DNA from: Cohnella ginsengisoli
GTDB taxonomy: Bacteria > Bacillota > Bacilli > Paenibacillales > Paenibacillaceae
Assembly (NCBI RefSeq): GCF_029525555.1
Contig: NZ_JAPDHZ010000003.1
Span: 1,736,001 to 1,800,000, forward strand
Direction of reading: 5' to 3'
Length of the DNA stretch: 64,000 nucleotides
Part shown: positions 27,318 to 34,868 of the stretch, piece by piece
Numbering within the stretch: position 1 is the first letter of the stretch
Layout: each line of letters opens with the position of its first letter
Position numbers and translations under genes: made by a program
Notes under the pieces: generated by a model
Told to the model about the DNA's origin: nothing
Seen by the model: the letters and a program-made list of their open reading frames with translations, nothing else
Database searches by the model: none

Positions 27318-27767
27318 CTATTCTTCTTTTTGTTGAAACGCGACTTCCTGCATCAGCGGCGCCGTCTCCGAAGGCCGGCGGTTCTTCCGGTTCAGCGCCA
27401 AGCCGAGCTGCCCGGTCGCGATCGCGTCCGCCTTGAGGTCGGCAACGGCCTCGCCGACGAGCAGATACCGCCGTTGCGCCGCGTCGAGCGGCAGCTTGAC
27501 CGCGGCGTTCAGCGCGCTCGTCAGCCTTGCGACCGCGTCCGCTTCCTGCGCCGGATCCCGCCCTAGCACATGCCCGGCGTAGCGCCGCAGTTCCTCGCCG
27601 AAGGCCGCATTGCCGGTCTTCGTCTCGACGCCTGTCAGCCGCCACAACACGGCAGGCCGCTCATAATCGGCGGGCCATGCATGCTCGTACACTTGCCACT
27701 CGGCGTCGTCAAGCGTCTGCGCCGTCCAACTCGCGAGCGCTTGCATCCAACCTTCGTCTCCGCTCAC
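27318..27767 (-). CDS. tail terminator/completion-like protein (XkdJ position)
   Basis: 149 residues from GTG 27767, with GAGGGAG upstream. The fold signature QVYEHAWPADYERPAVLWRL and the late DAAQRRYLLVGEAVADLKAD resemble phage tail terminator or completion proteins, and the position (first structural gene, before sheath) equals XkdJ of PBSX. In a headless particle it would cap the tube. Family assignment rests on position and general pattern. Confidence 0.6.
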   Translation of the reverse strand: MSGDEGWMQALASWTAQTLDDAEWQVYEHAWPADYERPAVLWRLTGVETKTGNAAFGEELRRYAGHVLGRDPAQEADAVARLTSALNAAVKLPLDAAQRRYLLVGEAVADLKADAIATGQLGLALNRKNRRPSETAPLMQEVAFQQKEE

Positions 27768-27825
27768 CGAAGCTCCCTCGCCTTCATGCCGCCGCGCCTA
27801 AGCGCCTTGCTGCAGCCATTTTTTA

Positions 27826-27839
27826 AGAACACTTGTTCG
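27826..27839 (-). promoter_or_regulatory. LexA box before the tail structural operon
   Basis: On the minus strand CGAACAAGTGTTCT matches the Gram-positive LexA/DinR consensus CGAACRNRYGTTYC except at the last base. It lies in the 106-base gap between the xpf-like gene and the first structural gene. A TTGCCA element (27861-27856) upstream could be a -35 or a repressor half-site. Confidence 0.65.
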
Positions 27840-27873
27840 CATTCTCATCTATTGGTGGCAAACGTACGACAAG

Positions 27874-28449
27874 CTATCCGACGCTGCTGCCGCCGCCATC
27901 GCGCAGGTTCGCTTCGATCTTGCGCCTCGCTCTCAGCAGATACGTACTTGCGCTGGACTTGCTGATTTTAAGTACGTCCGCCGCCTCGGCGAGCGTAAAT
28001 CCTTCGGCCTGGGATAGCCTATAGCATTCGCGCTCCCTTTCAGTTAGTCCGCAAAGCGCTCGCTCAAGCGCCAAGCTGGGCGCGCCGTCTAGGTGGACGG
28101 TCGATTCCCGGGTATTCTGGGAGCTTCTCCCTTCCAGCACGGCAGACAGTACCGAAGGATCGGTCGGGACCTCCCGCTGGTAGCCCGCCCGCCGTTCGAT
28201 TCCCCTGCGGTTGCCCGGCATGCGACCGGTCTCCAGCCAGTCGATAATATAGGAGCAGCTGGCGATCATGTCGATGACAAGCCTCCGCTGCCTGTCCAGA
28301 TCGAACCAGGCCTTTCCTGCGGCGCTCTCTTTTCCTGCCTGGTCTTCTAACGCTCCCATCCGCTGCGTGAGCTTGTCCGCCGCGATCATCAGCAGACGGC
28401 GCGTGTGGCGATAGCTTTCCGGCGTAGCTTGATCCGTAATATCATTCAT
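27874..28449 (-). CDS. xpf: Xpf-like sigma/positive control factor of the tail operon
   Basis: About 191 residues. I start at ATG 28449, with GAGGGG 9 bases upstream; a longer frame reaches 28506 but would cross the operator and promoter. The C-terminal third has a sigma-70 region 4 helix-turn-helix (CGLTERERECYRLSQAEGFT, then LAEAADVLKISKSSASTYLL). The N-terminal part is helical (RLLMIAADKLTQRMGALEDQ). PBSX encodes a comparable positive control factor, Xpf, for its late operon. First gene of the minus-strand island; repressed by Xre if the operators are right. Confidence 0.75.
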   Translation of the reverse strand: MNDITDQATPESYRHTRRLLMIAADKLTQRMGALEDQAGKESAAGKAWFDLDRQRRLVIDMIASCSYIIDWLETGRMPGNRRGIERRAGYQREVPTDPSVLSAVLEGRSSQNTRESTVHLDGAPSLALERALCGLTERERECYRLSQAEGFTLAEAADVLKISKSSASTYLLRARRKIEANLRDGGGSSVG

Positions 28450-28464
28450 TGGTAAACACCCCTC

Positions 28465-28481
28465 TTTGCCAAAATGGCAAA
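28465..28481. promoter_or_regulatory. Xre operator O1
   Basis: TTTGCCAAAATGGCAAA is a 7-bp inverted repeat with a 3-base centre. It lies just downstream of the predicted -10 of the xpf-like gene and 15 bases before its start codon, a repressing position. Confidence 0.7.
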
Positions 28482-28489
28482 CCATGATC

Positions 28490-28517
28490 TGAATAAGGCC
28501 GTTCACGATACATGCAA
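28490..28517 (-). promoter_or_regulatory. promoter for the xpf-like gene
   Basis: Minus strand TTGCAT (28517-28512), 16-base spacer, TATTCA (28495-28490). A modest match; operator O1 covers the predicted initial transcribed region. Confidence 0.4.
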
Positions 28518-28574
28518 CAGCATTTTGTTAAAGGTTCAATCCTTCTCATTAACATAGAACGCTAAATCGAATTA

Positions 28575-28588
28575 GGAACATTTGTTCG
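28575..28588. promoter_or_regulatory. LexA box between xre and xpf-like gene
   Basis: On the minus strand CGAACAAATGTTCC fits the B. subtilis LexA consensus CGAACRNRYGTTYC at every position. It is about 60-85 bases upstream of the predicted xpf promoter, between the divergent genes. Confidence 0.75.
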
Positions 28589-28615
28589 TATATTTAGTTG
28601 TGCATCCATCATATA

Positions 28616-28630
28616 TTGCCAACATGGCAA
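28616..28630. promoter_or_regulatory. Xre operator O2
   Basis: TTGCCAACATGGCAA, same inverted repeat and 3-base spacing as O1. Confidence 0.68.
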
Positions 28631-28667
28631 CTGTCAATTCCTTATTTAATGGATTATTGGAAATAAA

Positions 28668-28697
28668 TTTGCCATTACGGAAAAACCGTGTTAGGAT
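28668..28697 (+). promoter_or_regulatory. xre promoter with overlapping operator O3
   Basis: TTGCCA (28669-28674), 17-base spacer, TAGGAT (28692-28697), leading to xre. The imperfect third operator TTTGCCATTACGGAAAA (28668-28684) overlaps the -35, so Xre probably regulates its own synthesis. Confidence 0.6.
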
Positions 28698-28724
28698 AAA
28701 GGTAACTTCTTACCGGAGGGAAAG

Positions 28725-29126
28725 ATGGTCATGACGTTGGGAAGCCGGCTCAGAGAACGGCGCGAGCGACTCGGGAAGACGCAGTTGACCGCCGCCAAGG
28801 ATCTGGGGATCAGCAATGTCCAGCTATCGCGCTACGAATCCGACGACCGCAAGCCCGAGCCCGACCTGCTTGGCCGCTTCGCCGAGTATTACAAGACGAC
28901 CGCCGATTATCTCCTTGGTCTAACGAACGATTCGACGCTCGAAGGAACGGCGGCGCCCGCTACGGAAGCGGCGGCATTCGAGGAATTCATGCGCAACCCG
29001 GAGCACGGATTGTTTTTCAAAGATTACCTGGATGCGCCCGAAGCCCGGCAAGAGGAGATGCTGCGTTTTTGGACGTTTATCAGGGAACAGGAACGTCTCC
29101 GCAAATCGGATCGGGATAAAGAATAG
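28725..29126 (+). CDS. xre: Xre-family repressor of the tailocin
   Basis: 133 residues. N-terminal HTH_3 domain (LGSRLRERRERLGKTQLTAA, then KDLGISNVQLSRYESDDRKP, ending TTADYLLGLTND), about residues 6-65. It is followed by a helical C-terminal region for dimerisation (FEEFMRNPEHGLFFKDYLDA). GGAGGG lies 4 bases before ATG 28725. Divergent from the tail activator and followed by an ImmA-like gene, as in PBSX (xre-xkdA) and ICEBs1 (immR-immA). Predicted to bind the TTGCCA-N3-TGGCAA sites. Confidence 0.88.
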   Translation: MVMTLGSRLRERRERLGKTQLTAAKDLGISNVQLSRYESDDRKPEPDLLGRFAEYYKTTADYLLGLTNDSTLEGTAAPATEAAAFEEFMRNPEHGLFFKDYLDAPEARQEEMLRFWTFIREQERLRKSDRDKE

Positions 29127-29198
29127 TCAAAGCCGCGCCTTCGGGCGTTTCTTTTCGCCGCTCGACCGAACATACATTCTCATTTCGAGGTGCCATAG

Positions 29199-29778
29199 AT
29201 GCTCCAATATTATCAACCGACGCCCTTCGAACAGTGGATCGAGGCGCTATGGCTCAGAGCCGGGATCTTGACGCCCGATCAGTTGACCATTGAGGAAGTG
29301 TCCGACCGGTTGGACGTATGGGTTCATTATATGAGCGAATCCAGCAAAGCGCTCGAGTGGATGGGGATACGGTCGGTGCTGATCGACCTGCGCCTGACGG
29401 CCGAACGGCAATGGGAGGATTATTTGCACGAGCTATGCCACATTCTCCGGCACGCAGGCAATCAGACGGTGATGCCCCGGTCTTTTTTTGGAGCATCAGG
29501 AGGCCGAGGCGAAGCGGTTCGTCCTTTACGCTTCGATGCCCTTTTCGATGATCAAGGATATGAAGCTTCCTGCCGTTCGCGGCGAGGCGGTGCAGCAGCT
29601 GGCCAGCCGATTCGGCGTGACCTGCGAACTGGCGGACGTTCGGCTAGACCAATTTCAGCGCCGGGCTTTCGAGGCCGTCCTCTGGGAGGAGATCGGCAGA
29701 ATGAACCGGGAATCGCCCGCGGAGGTCGCCCTGGAAAAAAACCAATCGTCCATTCCGGGCGACGAGCCGCCTATTTAA
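29199..29778 (+). CDS. xkdA: ImmA/IrrE-type metallopeptidase, XkdA-like (apparent frameshift)
   Basis: Repaired length is about 192 residues. The HExxH zinc motif is HELCHILRHAGN, preceded by AERQWEDYL. The third-ligand region FLEHQEAEAKRFVLYASMPF carries the downstream acidic residues. ImmA-family proteases inactivate the neighbouring Xre repressor after DNA damage, so this is the likely anti-repressor. T7 at 29483-29489 breaks the frame; six bases give RSFLEHQEAEAKRF. 72 bases after xre, same strand. Confidence 0.82.
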
Positions 29779-29784
29779 CGCCAA

Positions 29785-29820
29785 AAAGGATGCGAACGGC
29801 ATCGCTGCCGCGCATCCTTC
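29785..29820. terminator. bidirectional terminator at the right edge of the island
   Basis: Inverted repeat AAGGATGCG ... CGCATCCTT, with A-run on one side, between convergent immA-like and pfpI genes. Confidence 0.6.
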
Positions 29821-29836
29821 AATCTCAAACAAAGGC

Positions 29837-30379
29837 TCAGTAGGCCGACACGCCGAGCTTCGCGATCGTCTCGCGAATGAACGCGGGCTCGTCCTCGGGC
29901 TTGCGCGACGTGATCAGATTGCCGTCCACGACGACTTCTTGGTCCACGAATACGCCGCCGGCGGCTTCGACTTCCTCTTGAATGGACGCTGTCGCCGTCA
30001 GCGTCTTGCCGCTGAGTACGCCCGCCTTCGCGAGCACCTGCGGACCGTGGCAGATCGCCGCGATCGGGATGCCGGCGCTGTCCGCTTCGGCGACGAACGC
30101 GATGACAGCCGGATCTTCCCGGAGCTTGGCCGGCGAGCCGCCGCCCGGAATGACGATGGCTTCATAATCTCCGGCTTTTGCATCGCCCGCCGCCAGATGA
30201 GACGTGTACGTCACCGTTCCCTTCTTTCCTTTCAGCTCCTTGCCCTTTTCCGTGCTGATGATGTCGATATCGTTGCCGTTTTCAACCAACGCGTCGTATG
30301 GATTTTTCATTTCCGAATCCTCGTAGCCTTCCTCCAGCAAAAACGCGACCTTACGGAGGCCTTGCTTAACGGTTGCCAT
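29837..30379 (-). CDS. DJ-1/PfpI family protein (type 1 glutamine amidotransferase-like)
   Basis: 180 residues. The nucleophile elbow AICHGPQVLA carries the catalytic Cys-His. FLLEEGYEDSEMKNPYDAL and the IVIPGGGSPAKLR motif with its acidic partner also fit. Resembles B. subtilis YraA/general stress protein 18, a protease or deglycase-like stress protein. Ribosome site AGGTGA upstream; single gene. Confidence 0.88.
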   Translation of the reverse strand: MATVKQGLRKVAFLLEEGYEDSEMKNPYDALVENGNDIDIISTEKGKELKGKKGTVTYTSHLAAGDAKAGDYEAIVIPGGGSPAKLREDPAVIAFVAEADSAGIPIAAICHGPQVLAKAGVLSGKTLTATASIQEEVEAAGGVFVDQEVVVDGNLITSRKPEDEPAFIRETIAKLGVSAY

Positions 30380-30416
30380 ATCGAATCACCTCTTGTTCAT
30401 TTTGTATGTACGGAAG

Positions 30417-30447
30417 CAGAACGCGGCTTGCGTTGCCGCGTTCTGCT
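30417..30447. other. 12-bp perfect hairpin; rest of 30380-30755 empty
   Basis: GCAGAACGCGGC-N7-GCCGCGTTCTGC lies upstream of the pfpI start. No T-run follows on either strand, so terminator status is unclear. In 30448-30755 I see no gene, RNA or repeat that I can support. Confidence 0.45.
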
Positions 30448-30755
30448 CCCTGACTTCTATAAGAATGATCATCCTCGACAACAACAATTCATTCGTTCGC
30501 TTCGCGCGGGTGCCGGGAACATTTCAGACGGTTGCCCGATTGTTAAGCCCTGCCTCATTCGAACCGAGGATTGTTGCGGGCTGTGGCGGTGACCTGAGCA
30601 AGCGTCAACTCAAACCCTTGGCCGTGATGCTGCGGAGCGCTACTTCAACTCCGCGATTCCGCGCTGTCCTTCCTGGTTCAACGGAATCACATCCTGTCCT
30701 TAGGCGATAGCAAGTTTGCCATGCCATTCGTATCCGGAATCACTGCCTAACAGCT

Positions 30756-30971
30756 TCAACGTTCGCTCGCGAACCTGCCGTGATCGTCACGAACCTGGTT
30801 CCCGATATCCGGCTGCAGCCCGGCCTTCTGATCCCATGATGCCCTTGATTCGGCATTTGCGCGTCCCAACTCTTCGTAGTCGTGTTCACGATCCGGAGAT
30901 CTTGCCCTCGCTTCTCCGCCGTGCATGTTGGCTTCGCGCCTCGTGCTGACGTCTGGATCTGCTCGTGCCAT
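30756..30971 (-). CDS. small hydrophilic protein, 71 aa
   Basis: ATG 30971 has AAGGAG 8 bases upstream; an in-frame codon at 30980 lacks one. Highly charged (MARADPDVSTRREANMHGGE ... RDDHGRFASER) with no hydrophobic segment. The C-terminal DDHGRFA recalls small stress or seed-type proteins, but no family is assigned. Nothing is visible in the 230 bases upstream except a short hairpin at about 31126-31139. Confidence 0.5.
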   Translation of the reverse strand: MARADPDVSTRREANMHGGEARARSPDREHDYEELGRANAESRASWDQKAGLQPDIGNQVRDDHGRFASER

Positions 30972-31203
30972 TTGAATCACTCCTTCAAGGGTGGAATGGC
31001 CTTGCTCTTATTATTACCCGCTGGTACAGGCACGAACCGGCTTTAACCGCTTTCAATCATTAAACAATTTTAATGCCCCGATAACAAAAAAGTCCACGCA
31101 TCTTTTTACCATTAAATCATGAAGTAGCCCGTTCGGGCCTAACTAACATTCGGAGAAACGGGTAATCTTAATCTAAAGATGCGTAAAAGGAGGAACTCGA
31201 ACG

Positions 31204-31581
31204 ATGAAAAGATGGTTCATGCCCGGCTTAATTACCGCTTGCTGCTTGATCGCCATTTTGATGGTGTTTTTCTCCTTGAGGGAAAAAGAACCGTCTGCCG
31301 GTACGCACGAGGCCGCGCCTTCCGCGTCGGCCGGCGAAGCGCCCGCCACGGTCGACGCCGAAGCGGCCACGGCCATCTACAAGAGCAATTGCCTGGCTTG
31401 CCATGGCGATCAATTGCAGGGCGGCATGGGCCCCAATCTGACGAAGGTCGGCTCGGTAATGTCCGAAGCGGACATTCACAAGCAGATCCTGAATGGCGGC
31501 GGCGGCATGCCGGCCTTTAAGGGAACGCTGACGGACGATCAGATCGCCACGCTAACCGCTTGGCTGGCAGCGAAAAAATAA
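31204..31581 (+). CDS. membrane-anchored class I cytochrome c (c-551 type)
   Basis: 125 residues. An uncleaved N-terminal anchor (MPGLITACCLIAILMVFF) and an Ala/Pro linker precede a compact cytochrome domain. The haem motif CLACH is at 63-67 and the axial Met in GGGGMPAF at 102. Electron carrier on the outer face of the membrane, as CccA/CccB. AAAGGAGG ribosome site. A strong terminator follows, so it is monocistronic. Confidence 0.9.
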   Translation: MKRWFMPGLITACCLIAILMVFFSLREKEPSAGTHEAAPSASAGEAPATVDAEAATAIYKSNCLACHGDQLQGGMGPNLTKVGSVMSEADIHKQILNGGGGMPAFKGTLTDDQIATLTAWLAAKK

Positions 31582-31593
31582 GCGGAACGCGCC

Positions 31594-31619
31594 GTGACCC
31601 CGAGGGGTCACTTTTTTTT
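31594..31619 (+). terminator. terminator of the cytochrome c gene
   Basis: GTGACCCC-GA-GGGGTCAC followed by T8. Confidence 0.9.
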
Positions 31620-31624
31620 GCCTA

Positions 31625-31671
31625 TAAAAAAAGCCTTTTGCACCGCGACAGACGTCGCGTTGCAAAAGGCT
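31625..31671 (-). terminator. terminator of the YdhK-like gene
   Basis: On the minus strand a stem built on AGCCTTTTGCA ... TGCAAAAGGCT is followed by T7. Confidence 0.8.
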
Positions 31672-31733
31672 GACAAGAAAGCTCGCTTACTGTGGCGATC
31701 TCATCATCCGACAACGAACAATGATTTCATGAC

Positions 31734-32301
31734 TTATTCGGCAGACAATTCGCTTTCTGTAACCCATTTATGGTTTTTGACTACATCTCCCCCCCGTAGT
31801 CGGCGTGTAATCAAACATGTATACTGTGGTCGCTTTCGCTGATTCAATCTTCCCCGTCGCACCTTTCATCCCAGGCATGTGATCCGCTTCTATGATAACT
31901 TCCGAACCGGGCGCAAACGGTTTATCGCCTGCATCTTTAATTTCCTGATGAATAATCCATTTGTGGTTTTTGACAGGTTCGCCGCCGGTCGTCGGCGTAT
32001 AGGTAACGACATACGCCGTCGTATCATAAGCCCCGACGATTTTTGCGACCGCGCCTTTCATTCCGGGCATATGGTCTGCTTGAATGATCGCCTGGCTCCC
32101 TGCTTTAAAAGTCGGATTTTCAGCTTCCTTCAGTCCGGCAGGCACTTCTGCATTTGCGCTCATCTCCGAATGGCTCATGTCATCTGAACGGCTTATTTCG
32201 TTTGATGTGCTGCTTACTATAGATTCGTTATTATTTGAGTTCCCGCATCCACTTACAACTAACGCGGCAGCAAGGCCGAGCAACACCAATAATCTTATCA
32301 T
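31734..32301 (-). CDS. ydhK: YdhK-like lipoprotein with two DUF1541 repeats (apparent frameshift)
   Basis: Repaired length is about 188 residues. Lipobox LVVSGC at residues 14-19. Two DUF1541 repeats follow, each with ADHMPGMKGA and YTPTTGG..VKNHKW. The His-Met-rich ADHMPGM motif suggests metal contact. Genes of this family usually sit with copper genes. C7 at 31789-31795 breaks the last repeat; six bases restore TTGGDVVKNHKWVTESELSA. AAGGAGATG precedes ATG 32301, and a CsoR-like operator lies upstream. Confidence 0.8.
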
Positions 32302-32346
32302 TTTCGAGCGTCATCTCCTTTACCCGATTGTAAATATGATCTCAAC

Positions 32347-32363
32347 ATACCCCCGCAGGGTAT
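32347..32363. promoter_or_regulatory. CsoR-like operator upstream of ydhK
   Basis: ATACCCCCGCAGGGTAT: ATACCC and GGGTAT arms around 5 bases, the form of CsoR-family (copper or persulfide) operators. It is 46 bases before the ydhK start. Confidence 0.55.
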
Positions 32364-32437
32364 GCATGCAACAAATCGAATCATATTCAGACGATAAATC
32401 GGACCTTAGAAAATCTTAGAAAATCAGTCCTCAAACA

Positions 32438-32475
32438 ACAAAAAAAGACGCGATTCCGAATTCGGAAACCGCGCC
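32438..32475 (-). terminator. terminator of tRNA-Thr
   Basis: On the minus strand CGCGGTTTCCGAATTCGGAATCGCG folds into a hairpin followed by T7. Confidence 0.8.
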
Positions 32476-32490
32476 GTCGTTGGCGTCTTA

Positions 32491-32566
<76 letters not shown>

Positions 32567-32670
32567 GAACACTTAAACAGAATACCGAATTCGCCGCCCA
32601 TAGTCAAGCCCTTTTTCGATTTTTTTTTGATATTCCTTTATGGGGGGTTCGATAAGGACCGAATGTGCCT

Positions 32671-32676
32671 TATAAT
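32671..32676 (+). promoter_or_regulatory. -10 of response-regulator promoter
   Basis: TATAAT at 32671-32676 with TTCGAT 17 bases upstream (32648-32653), 23 bases before the GTG start. Confidence 0.45.
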
Positions 32677-32699
32677 GAGGCTCAAAGGAGTGAACGCGG

Positions 32700-33360
32700 G
32701 TGTATAGGATTCTGATCGCCGACGACCAGACGCTTATGCGGGACGGTCTGCAGACGATAATACAGCTCGAAGACGACATGGAGGTCGTCGGGACCGCCGA
32801 GAACGGCGAGTACGCATGCGCGCTCGCGATCCGGCACAAGCCGGACCTGGTGCTCATGGACATCCGCATGCCCGTGATGAACGGCATCGAGGCGGTCAAA
32901 AAAGCTCCGGCAGGACGCCCCTGGCGTAAGAGTGCTCATGCTGACCACGTTCGACGAGGACGATTATATTATCGAAGCGCTCGCGAGCGGCGCCGTGGGG
33001 TTTCTGCTCAAGGACATCCAGAGCGACAAGCTGCTCCAGGCGATCCGGGACGCCGCCCGCGGCGAGATGATGCTGCCCGCCGGCATCGCGGCCAAGCTGG
33101 CGGCCCGCCTCGCCTCCCCGCATGCAGGCAAGCCGACGGGCTTGCGCGCGCGCGGCCGGACCGACGGCCTTAAGTTCACGGACCGCGAGCTCAGCATCAT
33201 CGCGCTGATGGTCGAGGGCAGAACGAACCGGGAGATCGCCGGCCAGCTGTTCATGAGCGAAGGCACCGTTAAAAATTACGTGAGCACCATCTACGACAAG
33301 ATCGGAACGAACGATCGCACGCAGGCGGTCATTTGGCTGAAGGAGATGGCGGGCGGCTGA
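32700..33360 (+). CDS. NarL/LuxR-type response regulator (apparent frameshift)
   Basis: Repaired length is about 219 residues. The receiver domain begins YRILIADDQTLMRDGLQTII, with acidic DD, phospho-Asp in LVLMDIRMPVMNG and the Lys in GFLLKDI. The C-terminal LuxR HTH reads FTDRELSIIALMVEGRTNRE then IAGQLFMSEGTVKNYVSTIY. GTG 32700 has AAAGGAG upstream. A6 at 32898-32903 breaks the frame; five As give VKKLRQDAPGVRVLMLTTF. No histidine kinase is adjacent in the window. Confidence 0.87.
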
Positions 33361-33415
33361 TCCTGGTCGCGCTGCGGCAGTCCCGGCATTCGTTCAAGAA
33401 AGGACATACGACATC

Positions 33416-34546
33416 ATGAACGCGAATGTTTCGAATTTTGCCCCCGGCCGGTCGGTTCGGGGGCTCGTCGCGCTGGTCACCGCGATGGCGGGCGGTACCC
33501 TGATGCATCTGTTAGGCTGGCCGCTGCCTTGGCTTCTCGGACCCATGATCGGCGTCTTGAGCGGCTCTTCGATATGGCGGGGCAAATATCATTGGCCGAG
33601 CCCCGTGCGCAACGCGGGCATGATCGCCGTCGGCTATACGATCGGCCTGTCGCTCACCGGCGCCGCGCTGCGAGAGATGGGCGCGCAGCTGCCTACGATG
33701 CTGCTGATGACCGCGATGCTGCTCCTGCTGTGCGCGACCCTCGCCGCCGTCGTCGCGAAGCTCGGCGGAATCCCCTATCTCACCGCGCTGATGGGCAGCA
33801 TACCCGGCGGACTGACGCAGGTGCTCATATTGGCGGAGGAAACGAAGGGCGTCAATCTGACCGTCGTTACGATCATCCAGGTCGTACGGCTGATGATGAT
33901 CGTAATTTGCATTCCGCTGCTGATTTTCAGCCCGATATTCGGTTTTCAAGTCGGCGACGCCGTAAGCGCGGTCGCAACTTCGGGCGAGCACAACGACTGG
34001 GCCGGGCTTTGGCCCGCGCTGCCCATTTACGCCGTCGTTTGCACGCTATTTGCGCTTTTGGGCGACAAAGTCCGATTTCCGACGGCTTTCCTGCTCGCCC
34101 CCGCGCTCGGCGCGGCGCTGCTCCAAGCGGCCGGCCTGCACGGACCGGCGCTGCCGGCGCCGATCATCGACGCGGCGCAGCTTGCCATCGGGACCTACGT
34201 CGGCCTTCTGCTAAAGCCCGCGCAGCTCGAACGCAAACTGCGCATCCTCTCGCTCGCGGCGCTAAGCGGCATCGGTTTGCTCGCCTGCGCGATCGGCTTA
34301 AGCTTCCTGCTGACAAAGATTCATCCGCTGTCGCTGCCTACGGCCTTGCTCAGCCTTGCGCCCGGCGGCATGGACCAGATGGGCCTGGTCGCTCACGAGA
34401 TCGGCGCGGACCTGTCGACCGTGGCCGGGTACCAGCTGTTCCGGACTTTCTTCATCTTCTTCGCCATTCCACCGTTGCTAAGATGGATCATTCGGCTCGC
34501 CACCCGGCGCGCGGCAGATGAGGAGCCAGGAAAAGAGACTTCTTAA
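33416..34546 (+). CDS. AbrB family transporter (duplicated AbrB membrane repeat)
   Basis: 376 residues with about ten hydrophobic segments arranged as two AbrB-type repeats. Each carries the PWLLGPMIG / GLHGPALPAPIID style loop, and SIPGGLTQVLILAEETKG is followed later by LSLAPGGMDQMGLVAHEIGA. Long named putative ammonia monooxygenase; now regarded as a permease of unknown substrate. GAAAGGA ribosome site; 55 bases after the response regulator, possibly controlled by it. Confidence 0.85.
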   Translation: MNANVSNFAPGRSVRGLVALVTAMAGGTLMHLLGWPLPWLLGPMIGVLSGSSIWRGKYHWPSPVRNAGMIAVGYTIGLSLTGAALREMGAQLPTMLLMTAMLLLLCATLAAVVAKLGGIPYLTALMGSIPGGLTQVLILAEETKGVNLTVVTIIQVVRLMMIVICIPLLIFSPIFGFQVGDAVSAVATSGEHNDWAGLWPALPIYAVVCTLFALLGDKVRFPTAFLLAPALGAALLQAAGLHGPALPAPIIDAAQLAIGTYVGLLLKPAQLERKLRILSLAALSGIGLLACAIGLSFLLTKIHPLSLPTALLSLAPGGMDQMGLVAHEIGADLSTVAGYQLFRTFFIFFAIPPLLRWIIRLATRRAADEEPGKETS

Positions 34547-34555
34547 CAACGTCAC

Positions 34556-34590
34556 AAACCGGGTGCTGTCCACGTCAGCACCCGGTTTTT
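34556..34590 (+). terminator. terminator after the AbrB-type transporter
   Basis: AACCGGGTGCTG ... CAGCACCCGGTT followed by T5. The remaining gap to 34868 holds only the LexA box and short leader. Confidence 0.85.
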
Positions 34591-34820
34591 CCGGCGCTCG
34601 CTCCTACGTTCGCACTATCCCTCGAAAGCACCTTGCAGGTCGTCAGCCTCCTCCGGCCACATGTCTTCTCCACCGAAAGCCCTTTGCCTCCTGCGAAGCC
34701 TCTCCAGGCGGATGTACTTCCCATGGACAGCACCGTACTTCCCTCTCCCCCCATCCTGCAATACCCTGCTGGCAATCTCCCTTCTTTACTCTCCTCCTGA
34801 AGTTTGCTATTCTAAAACAG

Positions 34821-34832
34821 GAACAAATGTTC
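34821..34832. promoter_or_regulatory. LexA box upstream of the SPL-like gene
   Basis: GAACAAATGTTC (GGAACAAATGTTCC with flanks) is a perfect GAAC-N4-GTTC palindrome, 37 bases before the start codon, implying SOS control. Confidence 0.68.
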
Positions 34833-34868
34833 CTATTTTAATTCGTATGCTTCGGAGGAGGCCCCAGG

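Noticed and set aside
14958..29778. complete PBSX-like prophage
   Set aside because: No head, packaging, integration or replication genes are present, and chromosomal genes flank both sides directly.
30393..30710. 105-codon plus-strand frame
   Set aside because: Starts inside the pfpI leader, has no ribosome site, an erratic composition and crosses a perfect hairpin.
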